Counted from the stretch's first letter, positions 1-8,338 are shown. The stretch: 33,255 nt of DNA from an uncultured Marinoscillum sp. (GCA_902529805.1 CABZXU010000018.1:1-33255), one strand, 5' to 3'. A program made the numbers and translations. Notes: generated from the sequence alone by a model not told the origin.

Positions 1-524
1 TATTAATTGAAAAAGATGATTTTAAAGAGGAAGCTAATAGAAAGTTTTTTAGACTAACGCTAGGCAAAGAGGTTAGATTAAAAAATGGATATATAATTAA
101 AGGTGAAAAGGTTGATAAGGATAATAATGGTAATATAAAAAAAATTTATTGTACTTATGATCCAAAATCGAAAAGTGGTTCTGGTACACCTGAAAGTTTA
201 AGAAAAGTTAAAGGCACAATTCATTGGGTTGATAAAAGTAACTTTCAAAAGATTTCTGTAAATATTTATGAAAAACTATTTAATGTTGAGTCTCCAGATC
301 AAGATAAAAATGTTGATTTTAAGGACTTAATTAACTTTGATTCATTAAAAAAATATAATAATGCTTGTGCTGAATCAAATATCAAAGATGTTGTAAAGTC
401 TAAATATTATCAGTTTCAAAGAATTGGATATTTTAAACTTGACAAAAATTCCCTTAAAGAAAAATTAATTTTCAATAAAACGGTATCTCTTAGAGATTCT
501 AAACCAAGAACTAAATTTGATTAA
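1..524 (+). CDS. glnS: glutaminyl-tRNA synthetase, C-terminal part (5' end outside window)
   Basis: This is the last 173 codons of GlnRS, which charges tRNA-Gln with glutamine in the cytoplasm. The frame is open from base 3 and stops with TAA at 522-524. What is visible is the C-terminal anticodon-binding beta-barrel region: the string TIHWVDKSNF matches the GVIHWV segment of bacterial GlnRS, followed by an IYEKLFNVESP segment, a QFQRIGYFKLD segment (QFEREGYF in E. coli) and the terminal FNKTVSLRDS motif. The catalytic Rossmann domain lies upstream of the window. The gene converges on the PhoX-like gene and overlaps its 3' end by 14 bases. Since gltX is also present, this organism probably charges tRNA-Gln directly; that last step is inference. 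Confidence 0.95.
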   Translation, partial: LIEKDDFKEEANRKFFRLTLGKEVRLKNGYIIKGEKVDKDNNGNIKKIYCTYDPKSKSGSGTPESLRKVKGTIHWVDKSNFQKISVNIYEKLFNVESPDQDKNVDFKDLINFDSLKKYNNACAESNIKDVVKSKYYQFQRIGYFKLDKNSLKEKLIFNKTVSLRDSKPRTKFD

Positions 525-2175
525 GATAATTTAATTTATCTAATAGTTTTCCTTCTATAGTAACTACTGAAGGTTTTGGAATGCCATCCTCATCATGCGG
601 CCATTTGCTAGTTAAGTTTTTTAGAGATTTACTTTTTTCACCAGGATGCTGAACACTTAAAAATAATGTTTTATAATCAGGAGAAAACCATGGTCCAGTA
701 AGTTCAGCATCATAAGGAGCGCTAGCTACCTGAATAATTTTGCCTGCATCATCGCCATGTCTTATTAGCACATAAACTCCATTATTTTTAAATTTAGGAT
801 AATATGGTCCTCTTTTATTCATTAAACTACCTGACATATCGGAAGTTAACCATAAATTTCCTGCTAAATCAAAACATAGATTGTCTGGGCATGTAAACTC
901 ACTTTCCTTACCACCTGTTAACATAATCTCAGATGAAAAAGATAGCTCATCATATTTATTATTTTTTTCATTAATTTTTAAAACACTACCATGGTAATCT
1001 CTTTTTCTTGCATTGTTAGTAAGTGCAATAATTATATTTCCTGTTAACGGATCAATTTCTATATCTTCTGGTCTATTTTGAGGTGTTGCCCCTAACATTT
1101 TTGCTGCTTCCCTTACTCTTACTAAAACTTCGGTTTGATCTTTAAATTTATTTTTTAATTTTGGTTGAGATTCGTAATCCAAAGATATCCATTTACCATT
1201 TATAGTATCAGCAACATAAAGTGTTCCTTCTTTTAATGAATTAGGTATCGAGGAAATAAATTTATAAATAAATTGATTATTTTCATCGTCTCCAGAATAT
1301 GCAACTATTCTTTCATCTTCAAGCTTAATTAGCGTGCAACATTCGTGTTTATATCTACCAAGAGCAACATGTTTTTGACATTCACCGGTAAGAGGATCTA
1401 CTTCTACAACCCAACCATAATGTTCAGGTGGGTAATTATAGAATTTTTCCCAATCCAATGGACTATTTTCATGTATTGGTTTGTTATTTTGATCATATAT
1501 TGTGTCTCCAAAAAACATATCATAATTTTCCTCACAGGTTAGAATAGTCCCCCATGGCGTAACTCCTCCAGAACAATTACTATTAGTGCCTATCGGGTAT
1601 TTTGTTCCCTTAATTGGTTTATCCCAATTAAATTTCATTCTGGTTTTAGCATCAATTCTTTTATTGAGTTTATCATCATTTATAAACTTCCATTTACCAT
1701 TTTCTTTTTTTACTCTTAATATTGATCCTCCAACAGATTTCATCTCTTTATCAATTTGGTCAATAGACCTTCTCATACCATAATCATAAAAGTCATATCC
1801 TGAAACAAAGAGAGGATTAGTATACTCATGATTTACCCATAATAAACCATCATTAGGGTTATTATCTATTGGAATAAAGCATGTAAAATCATTATTATAA
1901 CCGAAAGTTTCTCTTTTTGAAATTCTATCATTCCATTTTATTAAAACATCATATGAAAGACCTTCAGCTAATTCTAAGTTATCAGAAGCTGTTGCTTGTA
2001 ATGAATTTAGAGGAAAATCTTTTAAATCATCAAATTCTTTTTTATTCAGTTTTGAAGGGGCTGCTATCAAATTATTAAAATTTCCGCAGTTTGATAGAAT
2101 GTAGGGGATAGCTAAAGTTCCTAAACTATTTTTTGATAAAAGAGATAAAAAATTTCTTCTAGTAATTTGAGTCAT
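511..2175 (-). CDS. phoX: PhoX-like (DUF839) phosphatase with Tat signal
   Basis: The 554-residue product resembles PhoX alkaline phosphatases, calcium- and iron-dependent enzymes that release phosphate from organic esters in the periplasm. The N-terminus carries a twin-arginine motif (TRRNFLSLL, residues 5-13) followed by a hydrophobic stretch, so export folded through Tat is expected. Family signatures are all present: NCSGGVTPWG followed by TCEENY (the Cys matches the iron-ligating Cys of PhoX), ALGRYKHE, RPEDIEIDPLTG, FTCPDNLCFD and FLSVQHPGE near the C-terminus. A Cys at about residue 30 follows the signal, but LSNC is a poor lipobox. Upstream is a 133-base gap shared with divergent folE. 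I saw no clear Pho-type operator. The fold assignment is secure; the substrate is inferred from the family. Confidence 0.88.
   Translation of the reverse strand: MTQITRRNFLSLLSKNSLGTLAIPYILSNCGNFNNLIAAPSKLNKKEFDDLKDFPLNSLQATASDNLELAEGLSYDVLIKWNDRISKRETFGYNNDFTCFIPIDNNPNDGLLWVNHEYTNPLFVSGYDFYDYGMRRSIDQIDKEMKSVGGSILRVKKENGKWKFINDDKLNKRIDAKTRMKFNWDKPIKGTKYPIGTNSNCSGGVTPWGTILTCEENYDMFFGDTIYDQNNKPIHENSPLDWEKFYNYPPEHYGWVVEVDPLTGECQKHVALGRYKHECCTLIKLEDERIVAYSGDDENNQFIYKFISSIPNSLKEGTLYVADTINGKWISLDYESQPKLKNKFKDQTEVLVRVREAAKMLGATPQNRPEDIEIDPLTGNIIIALTNNARKRDYHGSVLKINEKNNKYDELSFSSEIMLTGGKESEFTCPDNLCFDLAGNLWLTSDMSGSLMNKRGPYYPKFKNNGVYVLIRHGDDAGKIIQVASAPYDAELTGPWFSPDYKTLFLSVQHPGEKSKSLKNLTSKWPHDEDGIPKPSVVTIEGKLLDKLNYLNQI
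524..541. terminator. weak hairpin between convergent glnS and phoX
   Basis: The sequence has a perfect 6-base inverted repeat, AGATAA (524-529) and TTATCT (536-541), with a six-base loop, directly at the glnS stop codon. It is followed on the plus strand by AATAGTTTT. The stem is short and AT-only, so it is at best a weak bidirectional terminator between two converging genes. Confidence 0.25.
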
Positions 2176-2308
2176 TTTTCTTTTACTAATTAATTTATCA
2201 TGGTTAACGATTAAGTAATATAAAAGTTAACTTAAATAAATTTTTTTTTACTAAATTAGTGGCTTTTACGCCAAAGTTGGTGATTTATTTTAAATTTATT
2301 TATTAAGT

Positions 2309-2959
2309 ATGGATCCAGATAATTTAGAATTTTTAAGTGATAAAAAACAAAAAATCGATTTTCAAAATGATATAAAAATAGGTATCAATAATAAAAGCGA
2401 TGAAGAAAAAATAATTGTTATTGAAGAATTATTTAAAAAAATTATGATCGAATTAGGGTTGGACTTGAATGACGATAGTTTAGCTGGAACTCCTAAGAGA
2501 GTGGCAAAAATGTATGTTAAAGAAATATTTTCTGGACTAAATAAAAAGAATAAACCAAAAATTTCTCTTTTTGATAATCACTTTGAATACAAAAAGATTT
2601 TATTGCAAAAAAACATTGAATTAACTTCTACATGTGAACATCATTTTTTGCCATTTACTGGTAAAGCACATATTGGTTATATAGCTAATGATAAGATTAT
2701 AGGTCTTTCAAAATTAAATAGGATTGTTAATTTTTTTTCTAAAAAACCTCAAGTTCAAGAAAAGCTTACAAAAGAAATTTTTATTGAATTAAGGAATATA
2801 CTCCAGACTGATAGTGTTATTGTTTATATTCATGCCAATCATTCTTGTGTTTCTTGCAGAGGTATCAAAGATAATTCTAGTTCTACAGTTTCTATGGAAT
2901 ATGGAGGTGATTTTCAGCAAAAATCTATGAGAAAAGAATTCTTTGATATGGTTCTTTAG
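2309..2959 (+). CDS. folE: GTP cyclohydrolase I
   Basis: FolE converts GTP to 7,8-dihydroneopterin triphosphate, the entry step to folate (and, in many bacteria, to queuosine). The 216-residue length is normal. The zinc site is intact: Cys109 and His112 in TCEHHFLPF and Cys180 in HSCVSCRG. The segment GLSKLNRIV and the Q-V-QE-LT motif (PQVQEKLT) complete the active-site region. The first 35 or so residues are a charged, poorly conserved lead. It stands alone on the plus strand, divergent from the PhoX-like gene. Its stop overlaps the stop of the convergent Lys1-like gene by four bases. The ATG at 2309 is the natural start. Confidence 0.96.
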   Translation: MDPDNLEFLSDKKQKIDFQNDIKIGINNKSDEEKIIVIEELFKKIMIELGLDLNDDSLAGTPKRVAKMYVKEIFSGLNKKNKPKISLFDNHFEYKKILLQKNIELTSTCEHHFLPFTGKAHIGYIANDKIIGLSKLNRIVNFFSKKPQVQEKLTKEIFIELRNILQTDSVIVYIHANHSCVSCRGIKDNSSSTVSMEYGGDFQQKSMRKEFFDMVL

Positions 2960-4176
2960 GGTTTTTTATTTTTTTCAATAAACCTTTTTAGGTATAAGTA
3001 TTCTTTTGTTAGCTTTCCATTTTTAGTAATTGTCGCATTACTTATTCTTTTTTTATTTTTATGATTTTTTAATAGCAAGGGTTTAATCACATATTTAATT
3101 AATTGATTTCCGAAATCTATTGATGAGTCAATTGGTAATTCTGATGGTAAATTATCAATCGCCATTACAGTTATATTATTATTTGATTTAAATTCTTTTT
3201 CTATTTTATTTTTTATTGGATTATAATCATAAAAAGGCGATTTAATTGTTGTTGATTTTAGAGTACAAGGGATTAAGCCTTTTATATCACAGCTAATATC
3301 AGCTATCAATTTTATTTTAAAATTTTTCAATTTTATTTGCTTTAGTGTAAAAATTCTTGGAATTCTATCATTCCAATATGTAGCGTTTATTAGAATGTCG
3401 ATTGATTCAAAGTATTGTTCAAAATTTGACTTATGTTCAGCTGGATTATTATAAAATATTTTTTTTGAAAAGTTAATATTATCGTTTCTGGTATAATAAT
3501 TTTTTGCTGTTAGTTGACAAAACACTGGATATTGAAATTCTCCTTCTTTTAATTGAGAACTATTTATTTCAACTATATTAAATTGTTTTAACATTTCAAT
3601 GCATCCCTTAGCAACTTTTCCATTTCCTAAAACGACTATTTTCATTTTGGACAATTTAATTTTTTTAATTTCTCTTTTTAGTGTTTGATAATTCTTAAAC
3701 TGAAAGCATCGTTCTAGCTTATATTTTTTTATTTTTTCCCCATAACCTAAAATAGCATTATATGCTCCAACAATCCCAGCTGTTTTTCCAAATGCAACCA
3801 ATCTTTTACCTTTTTCATCCCTTATGCATTCATAATCAATTAAAGTAACTTTTTCTTCAATAATTTTGTTAATCATATTTCGGTTATATGGTTGTTCTTT
3901 TATTGTATGAGAAAAGAAAAGATATTTTTTACCTGAAATAATTTTTTTTTCATCTATTTCCTTTACGCCAAAGAAAATATCACATCTAGAAATATCTTCT
4001 AACACTTCGATATTTTTATTTTTATATTCTTTATCGCTATAACATCTTATTTTACTGCTCTGACAATATATTTTTACATTAAACTTTTCTTCAATAAATT
4101 GACACTGATCTGGACTAAATGGAACCCTTTTATCTGTTTTGACTTTTTCTTCCCTTAATATTCCAATTTTAATCAT
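2956..4176 (-). CDS. saccharopine dehydrogenase (Lys1)/alanine dehydrogenase-family oxidoreductase
   Basis: The 406-residue product belongs to the AlaDH/PNT-type N-terminal domain plus Rossmann family. It looks closest to Lys1-type saccharopine dehydrogenase: Arg17 in TDKRVPFSP, Lys72 in FFGVKEID and His90 in FFSHTIKEQP align with the catalytic Arg, Lys and His of yeast Lys1. VVLGNGKVAKG near residue 180 is the dinucleotide-binding turn. Its first codons overlap the 3' end of gltX by eight bases, so the two are translationally coupled. The substrate is unsettled. A dapF gene at 30860-31630 indicates lysine is made by the diaminopimelate route, so an alpha-aminoadipate role is unlikely; oxidation of lysine or another amino acid is possible. 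Family call is firm, reaction is inference. Confidence 0.78.
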   Translation of the reverse strand: MIKIGILREEKVKTDKRVPFSPDQCQFIEEKFNVKIYCQSSKIRCYSDKEYKNKNIEVLEDISRCDIFFGVKEIDEKKIISGKKYLFFSHTIKEQPYNRNMINKIIEEKVTLIDYECIRDEKGKRLVAFGKTAGIVGAYNAILGYGEKIKKYKLERCFQFKNYQTLKREIKKIKLSKMKIVVLGNGKVAKGCIEMLKQFNIVEINSSQLKEGEFQYPVFCQLTAKNYYTRNDNINFSKKIFYNNPAEHKSNFEQYFESIDILINATYWNDRIPRIFTLKQIKLKNFKIKLIADISCDIKGLIPCTLKSTTIKSPFYDYNPIKNKIEKEFKSNNNITVMAIDNLPSELPIDSSIDFGNQLIKYVIKPLLLKNHKNKKRISNATITKNGKLTKEYLYLKRFIEKNKKP

Positions 4177-5707
4177 TTATATCAATTAGATTTTTATGGA
4201 TTCGATTAATTGATTCTTTTAAGCCCAATATTTCAATTATTTCAAAAATATCAGGTCCAGTAGGGTTTTTAATTAAGCATAACCTTAGTGATTGCATGCC
4301 ATCTCCAACTTTTATTTCATTTTTATTTAAAATATCTAAGTAAGATTTTTTTATTTCCTTTATTGAAATGTTTTTTGAGTTCTTAATTAGCTTTATTATT
4401 TCAATAATCGAATTATAAATTTTTTCATTCCATTTTTTTTTAATAAAATTTTGATCTAGGTCCCGATGGTTTGGATCTAGTATGTTTCTTGCTTCTTTTA
4501 TAAGTTCCTTTTTAAATGTTACTCTCTCTTTGATCAATTCAATTAATTTTTTACTTTTAGATTTTTTACTAACTATTTTTAAAAAGTTTTTATCTATGTT
4601 TTCATTCATAAATTTTAATGTAGATTCATCGGAGATTTTTTTTACATGCTCATGATTAAACCATTTAGCTTTTTCAAAATCAAATTTTGCTCCTGATTTG
4701 TTTATTTTGTCTAATGAAAAAATTGTTTCTAATTCTTTCAATGAAAATACTTCTTTTTCATCACCAGGATTCCATCCTATCATACAAATAAAATTTAGAA
4801 TTGCTTCTGGTTCAAAACCCATTTCTTTAAAACCTAAATATTTTATCTTTTCTTTTGAGTCATTCCACTCAATTGGATAAACCGGTATTCCAAATTTTTG
4901 ACCGTCTCTTTTACTTAATTTGCCTTGTCCCGATGGTTTTAATATCAATGGTAAATGAGCAAAAAAAGGCTTTTCCCAACCAAAAGCTTCATAAATTTTG
5001 AAATGTAATGCTAAAGAAGGAAGCCACTCTTCTCCTCTTACAACATGGGTAATTTTCATAAGATGATCATCAACTATATTTGCTAAATGGTAAGTTGGCA
5101 TGCCATCACTTTTATAAATAATTTTATCATCTAAATTTTTTAAATTAATTTTAACTTCTCCTCTAATTATATCTTCAATATAATATTCATCGTTATCTTT
5201 TAATGGGTCATAGGTTTTAAACCGAATAACATATTCATCTTTGTGAATTAAATTTTTTGATTCATCATGATTTAATGATAGTGAATTTTTGAGTTTATCT
5301 CTATTTAACCAATTATAAATAAAAGTTTTGCCTTCTTTTTCATTTTTTTTTCTTAATTCACTTAACTCATCCTTTTTATCAAAAGCATAATAAGCTGATC
5401 CATTTTTTATTAATTTTTCAATATATTTTTTATATAAATCTTTTCTTTTAGATTGAAAATAAGGACCAAATTTTCCAGGGCTTTTTGGGCTCTCATCAGG
5501 AATAATACCACACCAATTTAACGAATCTTCAATATGTTTAATTGCTTTTTCATCTAATCTATTCAAGTCAGTATCTTCTATTCTTAATATGAATTTACCT
5601 CCAAGTTTTCTGGTAATGAGATAGTTATATAAAGCAGTTCTTAAACCGCCAATATGTAATGGCCCGGTTGGGCTTGGGGCAAAACGTAATCTTATATTAT
5701 TTGACAT
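4169..5707 (-). CDS. gltX: glutamyl-tRNA synthetase
   Basis: GltX attaches glutamate to tRNA-Glu in the cytoplasm. The 512-residue class I enzyme has its HIGH-type motif at residues 11-21 (SPTGPLHIGG), the IEDTD segment at 43-47, the tRNA/ATP-site string VRGEEWLPS near 223-231 and the KMSKS-type motif KLSKR at 263-267. The C-terminal third is the helical anticodon-binding domain and is lysine-rich, as AT-rich genomes dictate. The ATG lies immediately beside the ridA stop with no gap, and the 3' end overlaps the Lys1-like gene by eight bases, so the three are probably co-transcribed. Confidence 0.97.
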   Translation of the reverse strand: MSNNIRLRFAPSPTGPLHIGGLRTALYNYLITRKLGGKFILRIEDTDLNRLDEKAIKHIEDSLNWCGIIPDESPKSPGKFGPYFQSKRKDLYKKYIEKLIKNGSAYYAFDKKDELSELRKKNEKEGKTFIYNWLNRDKLKNSLSLNHDESKNLIHKDEYVIRFKTYDPLKDNDEYYIEDIIRGEVKINLKNLDDKIIYKSDGMPTYHLANIVDDHLMKITHVVRGEEWLPSLALHFKIYEAFGWEKPFFAHLPLILKPSGQGKLSKRDGQKFGIPVYPIEWNDSKEKIKYLGFKEMGFEPEAILNFICMIGWNPGDEKEVFSLKELETIFSLDKINKSGAKFDFEKAKWFNHEHVKKISDESTLKFMNENIDKNFLKIVSKKSKSKKLIELIKERVTFKKELIKEARNILDPNHRDLDQNFIKKKWNEKIYNSIIEIIKLIKNSKNISIKEIKKSYLDILNKNEIKVGDGMQSLRLCLIKNPTGPDIFEIIEILGLKESINRIHKNLIDIND

Positions 5708-6091
5708 TCATTTCTTTATTGCAATACAAGAAATTTCAACATTAACATTTAAAGGTAATTTTGATACTTGTACAGTTTCTCTAGCAGGGGGAATATTATC
5801 TTTGAAATATTTTCCATATTCTTCATTAACTATTGAAAAATCATCCATGTTTTTTAAAAAAATTGTGGTTTTAACTATATTATCAAAGCTCATTCCGCCT
5901 TCTTTTAAAATTTCACTTATATTCATCATTACTTGATTGGTTTCGTCTTTAATTCCTGATTCTATTAGCTTTTCCGATTCGGGATTAAGCGGAATTTGCC
6001 CAGATACAAATAGGAAGTTTTCAAAAGATATTGCTTGATTATAAGGTCCAATTGGTAATGGAGCTTTTTTTGTTAAAATAGATTTTTTCAT
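5708..6091 (-). CDS. ridA: RidA/YjgF-family enamine/imine deaminase
   Basis: RidA hydrolyses reactive enamine/imine intermediates released by PLP enzymes and amine oxidases. The 127-residue length is standard. Visible signatures are LPIGPYNQA at 12-20, FVSGQIPLNP at 28-37, the catalytic Arg104 in PPARETVQV (Arg105 in E. coli RidA) and Glu119 in NVEISCIA at the C-terminus. It lies between ctlX and gltX on the same strand, 32 bases from ctlX and directly against gltX. The company of guanidino-modifying enzymes upstream suggests a nitrogen-metabolism setting, but the protein is a general housekeeper. Confidence 0.95.
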   Translation of the reverse strand: MKKSILTKKAPLPIGPYNQAISFENFLFVSGQIPLNPESEKLIESGIKDETNQVMMNISEILKEGGMSFDNIVKTTIFLKNMDDFSIVNEEYGKYFKDNIPPARETVQVSKLPLNVNVEISCIAIKK

Positions 6092-6123
6092 ATTAATAGT
6101 AGTTTTAATACAATATACAATTT

Positions 6124-7068
6124 TTATTTTTTTTGTAAAAAATTTTCAGCAATCATACACCTTGCGCTTCCTCCTCCTATTTTCTCAATAATATTTAAGT
6201 TACTGTGTATTATTTTACCATGCTTGCTTAATTTTTCTATTTGATTTTTTGAAAAACTCCTATAAGCTTTTGAACTCATAACTATAAATTTTTTTCTTTT
6301 TTTATTTTCAACTTGAAGTAAATTTCCAGCAAAATTTTCTACTTGTTTTTCACTGATTTCGATTATTTCTTTTTTTAATTTTTTTAAAAGTGAAATAATT
6401 TTTGATTTTTCACTTATATTATCTATAGATTCTAAACATACTACAACAAATTTTTCACCTAAACTCATCATAACATTTGTATGATAGATTGGAACTCTAT
6501 TATTATTATATGTTTGGTTCGCTTTAAACATAAATAAATCATAGTGAAGTATATTACAAAGCTCTTTTAGAACTAAACTAGATGTTCTATTTGAAATTGC
6601 AGCAAAACATATTTTATTTATCCTGTCAAAAATCATACTTCCCGTACCTTCTAAAAACTTTTCTTTTTTTTCCCAATCTGTTAAATCTATTGTTTCATTA
6701 ATAAGGTAATTTTTATTGAGATAACTTTTAATAAAGCTATTTTGTCTCTCTTTTCTTCTATTTTTGGAAAACATTGGGTATAAAATCAATTTTCCATCTT
6801 TATGTAATGAAATCCAATTATTTGGAAACACACTGTCTGTTGTAATTATATTTTTTTCGTCGCCAAATACTCTCACCGATATGTTTTCTTCTTTAATTTT
6901 TTTAACCAACTCATTAAATTCTTTAATTGCCTCTTGTTTTATTTCAATTTTTGAAATTAAATCATCTTTGATTTGATAATGGTTATCTTCTGCTGTTTCT
7001 GTGTTAAAGCCAAAATGCATGGGCTCTATCATAATTAAATCAGATGTATTCTGTTTTAAATTTTTCAT
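6124..7068 (-). CDS. ctlX: CtlX-type arginine deiminase-related hydrolase
   Basis: This 314-residue protein belongs to the guanidino-group modifying superfamily (pentein fold) and matches the CtlX group linked to citrulline utilisation. Catalytic-site elements can be read in order: FPNNWISLH at 81-89, Glu140 in EGTGSMIFDR, His196 in YHTNVMMSLG and the nucleophile Cys304 in GGGSARCMIAE near the C-terminus. It is followed by ridA on the same strand. Upstream, only 59 bases separate it from the integrase, beyond which lies a second enzyme of the same superfamily. The exact substrate (citrulline, arginine or a methylated form) cannot be settled from sequence alone. Confidence 0.88.
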   Translation of the reverse strand: MKNLKQNTSDLIMIEPMHFGFNTETAEDNHYQIKDDLISKIEIKQEAIKEFNELVKKIKEENISVRVFGDEKNIITTDSVFPNNWISLHKDGKLILYPMFSKNRRKERQNSFIKSYLNKNYLINETIDLTDWEKKEKFLEGTGSMIFDRINKICFAAISNRTSSLVLKELCNILHYDLFMFKANQTYNNNRVPIYHTNVMMSLGEKFVVVCLESIDNISEKSKIISLLKKLKKEIIEISEKQVENFAGNLLQVENKKRKKFIVMSSKAYRSFSKNQIEKLSKHGKIIHSNLNIIEKIGGGSARCMIAENFLQKK

Positions 7069-7120
7069 TTTATGAAATTTTATATTATTTTTTTATTAAT
7101 AAATCAATTGTTTTATTTAA

Positions 7121-7141
7121 ATGTATCCTATAATGTATCCT
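7121..7141. repeat. left copy of 21-base direct repeat at the 3' end of the integrase gene
   Basis: This copy is two 12-base units, ATGTATCCTATA and ATGTATCCTTAA (the second unit runs to 7144). It matches 8307-8327 at 20 of 21 positions in the same orientation. The integrase stop codon (7128-7130 on the minus strand) and its last codons (K-D-T-L) fall inside it. It may be an attachment-site half, a recombinase binding site, or both. Confidence 0.85.
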
Positions 7142-8306
7142 TAATTTTATAACTCAAAAGATTTCTATGTTTGAAGATAGATTTCTTTTTTTTCTTTTTA
7201 GTTTTATTTGTTTCAATGTTATATGCTTTTTCTAAATAATCTATATTTTGATCAATATTATTGTTCATATTAGAATAATATTTTTTTGTAATTTCAACAT
7301 TTTTATGTCCTAATTTCTCTGCTACTAAATAAATATTTTTTGTTTTTTCATATACCTTATATGCAAAAGTATGTCTTGTGTCATGAAATGTTTTTTTATT
7401 TATTATGCCTGCCTTTTTTTTCCATAACTTAAATGCTTTTGATCTATTTGAAATTTTATCAGGTAATTTGAAAACTTTACTACCCCCCTCTTTTTCTTCA
7501 CCTAAGAAATCTATTGCCTTTATTGGAAATGAATTTTGTTTTTGAGAATCTTTAGATTTATTATAAATATCATAAAAGTAAATTTTTCTTCCATTCTTTT
7601 TAGCCGACTTTATATTATCCCATTTTAAATTATAAAGTTCTCCTATACTTAAGCCAGTATAGCAAGCAAAAAAGAATGCATTCTTAATATCTTTCCATGA
7701 GTCAGGATCAGTTAGATTCAGATTATTTAGTTCTTTATTTGAAAAATAATTTTTTTTATTGTTTTCGGTTTTTGCTTTTATATTTTCAATATTTGGATAC
7801 TCACATAATCCTTCTTTATGTGCTTTTTTTAATGTTGATTTAAAGCTTTCCCAGTATTTGATTAGTGTTGATTCTTTTATTTTTATATTTTCATTTAAGC
7901 TTTCCCATTTCTCTTTAATTGATTTTAGGTAGTTTCTTTTTACAACTTCATTTAATCGGTGTGTATTTATTTTTTTATCGCAGAGAAGAAGTAATTTATA
8001 GACAGATTTTGCATTATTTGAATAGCATAAATCAAAAAAAATATTTTTGAAATATATTTTTGTTTCACTTTTATTATAAATATTTAGCCTTTTATTCTCT
8101 AAATCATCTTCTTTTCTTCTCTTAGTTTCTAGATATGATTGCCTAACCTCTTCATTGTGTTTTTTTTCATTTTGATTTATAGGCGCAACCCATTCCCATA
8201 AATTTAAACTCTCTACATAAGCTTTTTTTTGACTGAATCTATATCTAATATATATGTAGTTTTTATTTTTCTCCTTATTTTTCCTTTTCCATATTTGTAT
8301 TTTCAT
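7128..8306 (-). CDS. solo tyrosine recombinase (phage-integrase family)
   Basis: The product is a site-specific tyrosine recombinase of about 392 residues. Read from the ATG at 8306 (MKIQIWKRKNK), it has an N-terminal arm-binding-like beta segment, a core-binding SAM-like domain and a C-terminal catalytic domain. Catalytic elements seen are a beta-hairpin Lys (NKSKDSQKQ), HDTRH (His and Arg II), LGH and the nucleophile Tyr in KKYYSN. Box I reads TGLSIGELYNLKW, so the usual catalytic Arg I is Ser. From memory, IntDOT of the Bacteroides element CTnDOT also has Ser there and is active. An alternative start at 8333 would add nine residues translated from the repeat; the later ATG fits the family better. 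No excisionase, relaxase or cargo lies beside it. It interrupts a run of metabolic genes on the same strand. Confidence 0.93.
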   Translation of the reverse strand: MKIQIWKRKNKEKNKNYIYIRYRFSQKKAYVESLNLWEWVAPINQNEKKHNEEVRQSYLETKRRKEDDLENKRLNIYNKSETKIYFKNIFFDLCYSNNAKSVYKLLLLCDKKINTHRLNEVVKRNYLKSIKEKWESLNENIKIKESTLIKYWESFKSTLKKAHKEGLCEYPNIENIKAKTENNKKNYFSNKELNNLNLTDPDSWKDIKNAFFFACYTGLSIGELYNLKWDNIKSAKKNGRKIYFYDIYNKSKDSQKQNSFPIKAIDFLGEEKEGGSKVFKLPDKISNRSKAFKLWKKKAGIINKKTFHDTRHTFAYKVYEKTKNIYLVAEKLGHKNVEITKKYYSNMNNNIDQNIDYLEKAYNIETNKTKKKKKKSIFKHRNLLSYKIKDTL

Positions 8307-8327
8307 ATGTATCCAATAATGTATCCT
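8307..8327. repeat. right copy of 21-base direct repeat, directly upstream of the integrase start
   Basis: This copy is two units, ATGTATCCAATA and ATGTATCCTATA (the second unit runs to 8330). It matches 7121-7141 with a single mismatch. It ends exactly where the integrase ATG begins, and the TATTTTTG promoter box abuts its other side, so this copy would form nearly the whole 5' leader of the integrase mRNA. Confidence 0.85.
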
Positions 8328-8330
8328 ATA

Positions 8331-8338
8331 CAAAAATA
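8331..8338 (-). promoter_or_regulatory. putative -7 promoter box of the integrase
   Basis: The minus strand reads TATTTTTG, an exact match to the Bacteroidota TAnnTTTG -7 element, about 25 bases before the integrase ATG at 8306. No clear TTTG -33 box is found at the expected distance. If used, transcription would start at or inside the right-hand repeat. Confidence 0.45.

Noticed and set aside
2251-2275. Promoter for phoX from TTTG and TAATTTAG on the minus strand
   Set aside because: The spacer is only 13 bases and the -7 box has a mismatch, so it does not meet the Bacteroidota consensus.
7128-8306. Integrase as a pseudogene because Arg I is missing
   Set aside because: The frame is open over its full length, all other catalytic residues are present, and I recall that the active integrase IntDOT also has Ser at this position.
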